A stretch of DNA of 6,160 bases. Source: Myxococcales bacterium (GTDB lineage: Bacteria > Myxococcota > Polyangia > Fen-1088). The position numbers and the translations under genes are program-made. The stretch is taken from contig PMLH01000462.1 of the NCBI GenBank assembly GCA_003159055.1, positions 1 to 6,160 of the forward strand, written 5' to 3'. The notes beneath the pieces are model-generated. The model ran no database searches. It was given only the letters and a program-made list of their open reading frames with translations, and had not been told where the DNA came from. Of this stretch, positions 5,364 through 6,160 are shown one piece after another; within the stretch, counting starts at the first letter, position 1, and the number at the start of each line of letters is the position of its first letter.

Positions 5364-6017
5364 CTACTTCGCTCCGGCCGTTCCGCCCCGCTGGGCGGCA
5401 TCGCTGGCGGTGAGCAACCGGTCGACCAGCGACGACGTAGCCGCCTCCATGCGGGTCATCTCTCGTCCCTGCTTGGCCGAAACCAGAAGGTAGGCCACGA
5501 CGGTCACGGTGGCGACGGTCAAACCGAAGAAGGTGTTGTAGAAAGCGACCGCCACGCCTTTCGAAAGGGCAGCTTGCCGAGCCGCCGCGTCCACCGCCTG
5601 CATACCCGAGAACGAAATGATGAGACCGTGGATGGTGCCGAGCAGCCCGAGAAGCGTAGCCAGGTTCGAGATCTGGGGCAGGGCGGCCGTGCCCCGTCGG
5701 AAGCGCGCCAGCTCGGTGACGGCGCACGTTTCCACACTGCGCCGAATTTCCTTTTCGCTGCGATTGGCGCGCTCGATGGCCGCCAACATCATCCGTTGCA
5801 GCGGATGTTTGCCGTCGCAAAGCTGCGCCGCTTTGCCGTAGTTGCCGTCGTCGACGTAGCCCAGCACCTTCTCACGCAGGGATTCGATGTTGAGCCGGAA
5901 ACCGAGCCACAAGGTATACACACGCTGGGCGATGATCCCGATCGCGACCAGCGAGGTCGCCAGGATCCCGAACATGAACATGCCTCCAGCCAGCAGAAGC
6001 TCAACAATCACCAGCAT
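5364..6017 (-). CDS. TolQ/ExbB/MotA-family proton-channel protein
   Basis: A 217-residue inner-membrane protein with the three-helix layout of the family: TM1 about residues 7-32, a cytoplasmic loop with amphipathic helices (33-112), TM2 about 116-136 (LATLLGLLGTIHGLIISF) and TM3 about 155-180 (VAVAFYNTFFGLTVATVTVVAYLL). T128 in GLLGT and T162 in the F-Y-N-T-F-F-G-L segment match the pore threonines of ExbB/TolQ; the usual A-x-x-A-T-A-I-G-L is here A-F-Y-N-T-F-F-G-L, a bulkier variant. It would form the pentameric channel around the two ExbD/TolR proteins encoded immediately downstream, giving a proton-driven envelope motor. ATG at 6015-6017 has a clear GGAGG (6024-6028) 6 nt upstream. There is no TonB, TolA or TolB gene in view, so its partner (transport, division or gliding) cannot be read from this window. 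Confidence 0.92.
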   Translation of the reverse strand: MLVIVELLLAGGMFMFGILATSLVAIGIIAQRVYTLWLGFRLNIESLREKVLGYVDDGNYGKAAQLCDGKHPLQRMMLAAIERANRSEKEIRRSVETCAVTELARFRRGTAALPQISNLATLLGLLGTIHGLIISFSGMQAVDAAARQAALSKGVAVAFYNTFFGLTVATVTVVAYLLVSAKQGREMTRMEAATSSLVDRLLTASDAAQRGGTAGAK

Positions 6018-6057
6018 CGAATTCCTCCGTGTAGTGGGTCGCAGGCGCCCGAAGTTC

Positions 6058-6159
6058 TCATTCTAACCATATCCCAGAATCGAAATCGCCGGTTTGCACG
6101 GCATATTCCGCTTGCGTGTACTTCCACAGGTCGAGGAGCCCCTGCGCCTTGGTGCGCAG
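6058..6159 (-). CDS. C-terminal end of an unidentified protein upstream of the TolQ-like gene
   Basis: On the - strand the frame from the right edge is open for 33 residues and ends at TGA (plus 6058-6060). The peptide, starting LRTKAQGLLDLWKYTQAEYA and ending GDFDSGIWLE, has natural composition, looks helical at first and is in a sensible position 40 nt before the TolQ-like start, so it is probably the last part of a gene in the same operon. No membrane helix is seen. The helical A-x-x-L-L-D-L-W stretch could be the end of a TPR-like or other helical-repeat domain, but this is a guess and no family is recognised. The 40-nt gap between them has no convincing promoter or terminator. Confidence 0.5.
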   Translation of the reverse strand: MRTKAQGLLDLWKYTQAEYAVQTGDFDSGIWLE

Positions 6160-6160
6160 G

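Noticed and set aside
4927..5820. Open - strand frame of 297 codons across the first ExbD gene and the TolQ-like gene
   Set aside because: Same strand but another frame; the Arg/His/Gly-rich product is a typical GC shadow, while the two overlapped frames have clear family signatures.

Overview
The window is GC-rich, gene-dense bacterial DNA with no tRNA, rRNA, CRISPR array or mobile element that I could see. Several traits point to a Myxococcota-type (deltaproteobacterial) Gram-negative soil bacterium: two soluble eukaryote-like Ser/Thr protein kinases within 2 kb, an envelope motor set with one TolQ/ExbB and two TolR/ExbD proteins, a probable lipoprotein with a carbohydrate-binding-like fold, and a paired Hsp20 operon. 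This is an inference from gene content; no single sequence here proves the taxon.

Layout, left to right. (1) The 3' end of a + strand gene, probably the last strands of an outer-membrane beta-barrel, meets a - strand secreted protein/lipoprotein gene (269-982). The two stop codons share the palindrome CTAG. (2) A 200-nt divergent intergenic region (983-1182) carries a promoter-like element and a perfect 8-bp leader hairpin in front of a two-gene small heat-shock operon (1183-1644, 1674-2066). (3) After a strong GC-rich hairpin, a + strand Ser/Thr kinase (2177-3124) converges, 24 nt apart, on a second, - strand kinase (3149-4219). (4) The right third is a - strand operon. Read in transcription order (right to left) it holds the C-terminus of an unidentified protein at the window edge, a TolQ/ExbB channel protein (5364-6017), two tandem TolR/ExbD proteins (4797-5360, 4289-4795) separated by 3 nt and 1 nt, and 69 nt later the second kinase.

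How the genes may work together. The TolQ-TolR-TolR trio is the minimum set for a proton-motive-force-driven inner-membrane stator complex acting on the cell envelope. One TolQ-like and two TolR-like proteins is also the composition of the AglR-AglQ-AglS gliding motor of Myxococcus xanthus, but the sequence alone cannot assign motility. The kinase after the trio is co-directional and could be co-transcribed and regulate the motor or its cargo, although it also has a promoter-like element of its own. The two Hsp20 proteins probably act as a holdase pair under heat or envelope stress. The most noteworthy details are the 20-residue transmembrane segment that is identical in both TolR/ExbD proteins although 11 of its 20 codons differ, the motor-kinase linkage, and the probable near-leaderless starts of both kinases. 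I found no clear evidence for an entirely new class of system.
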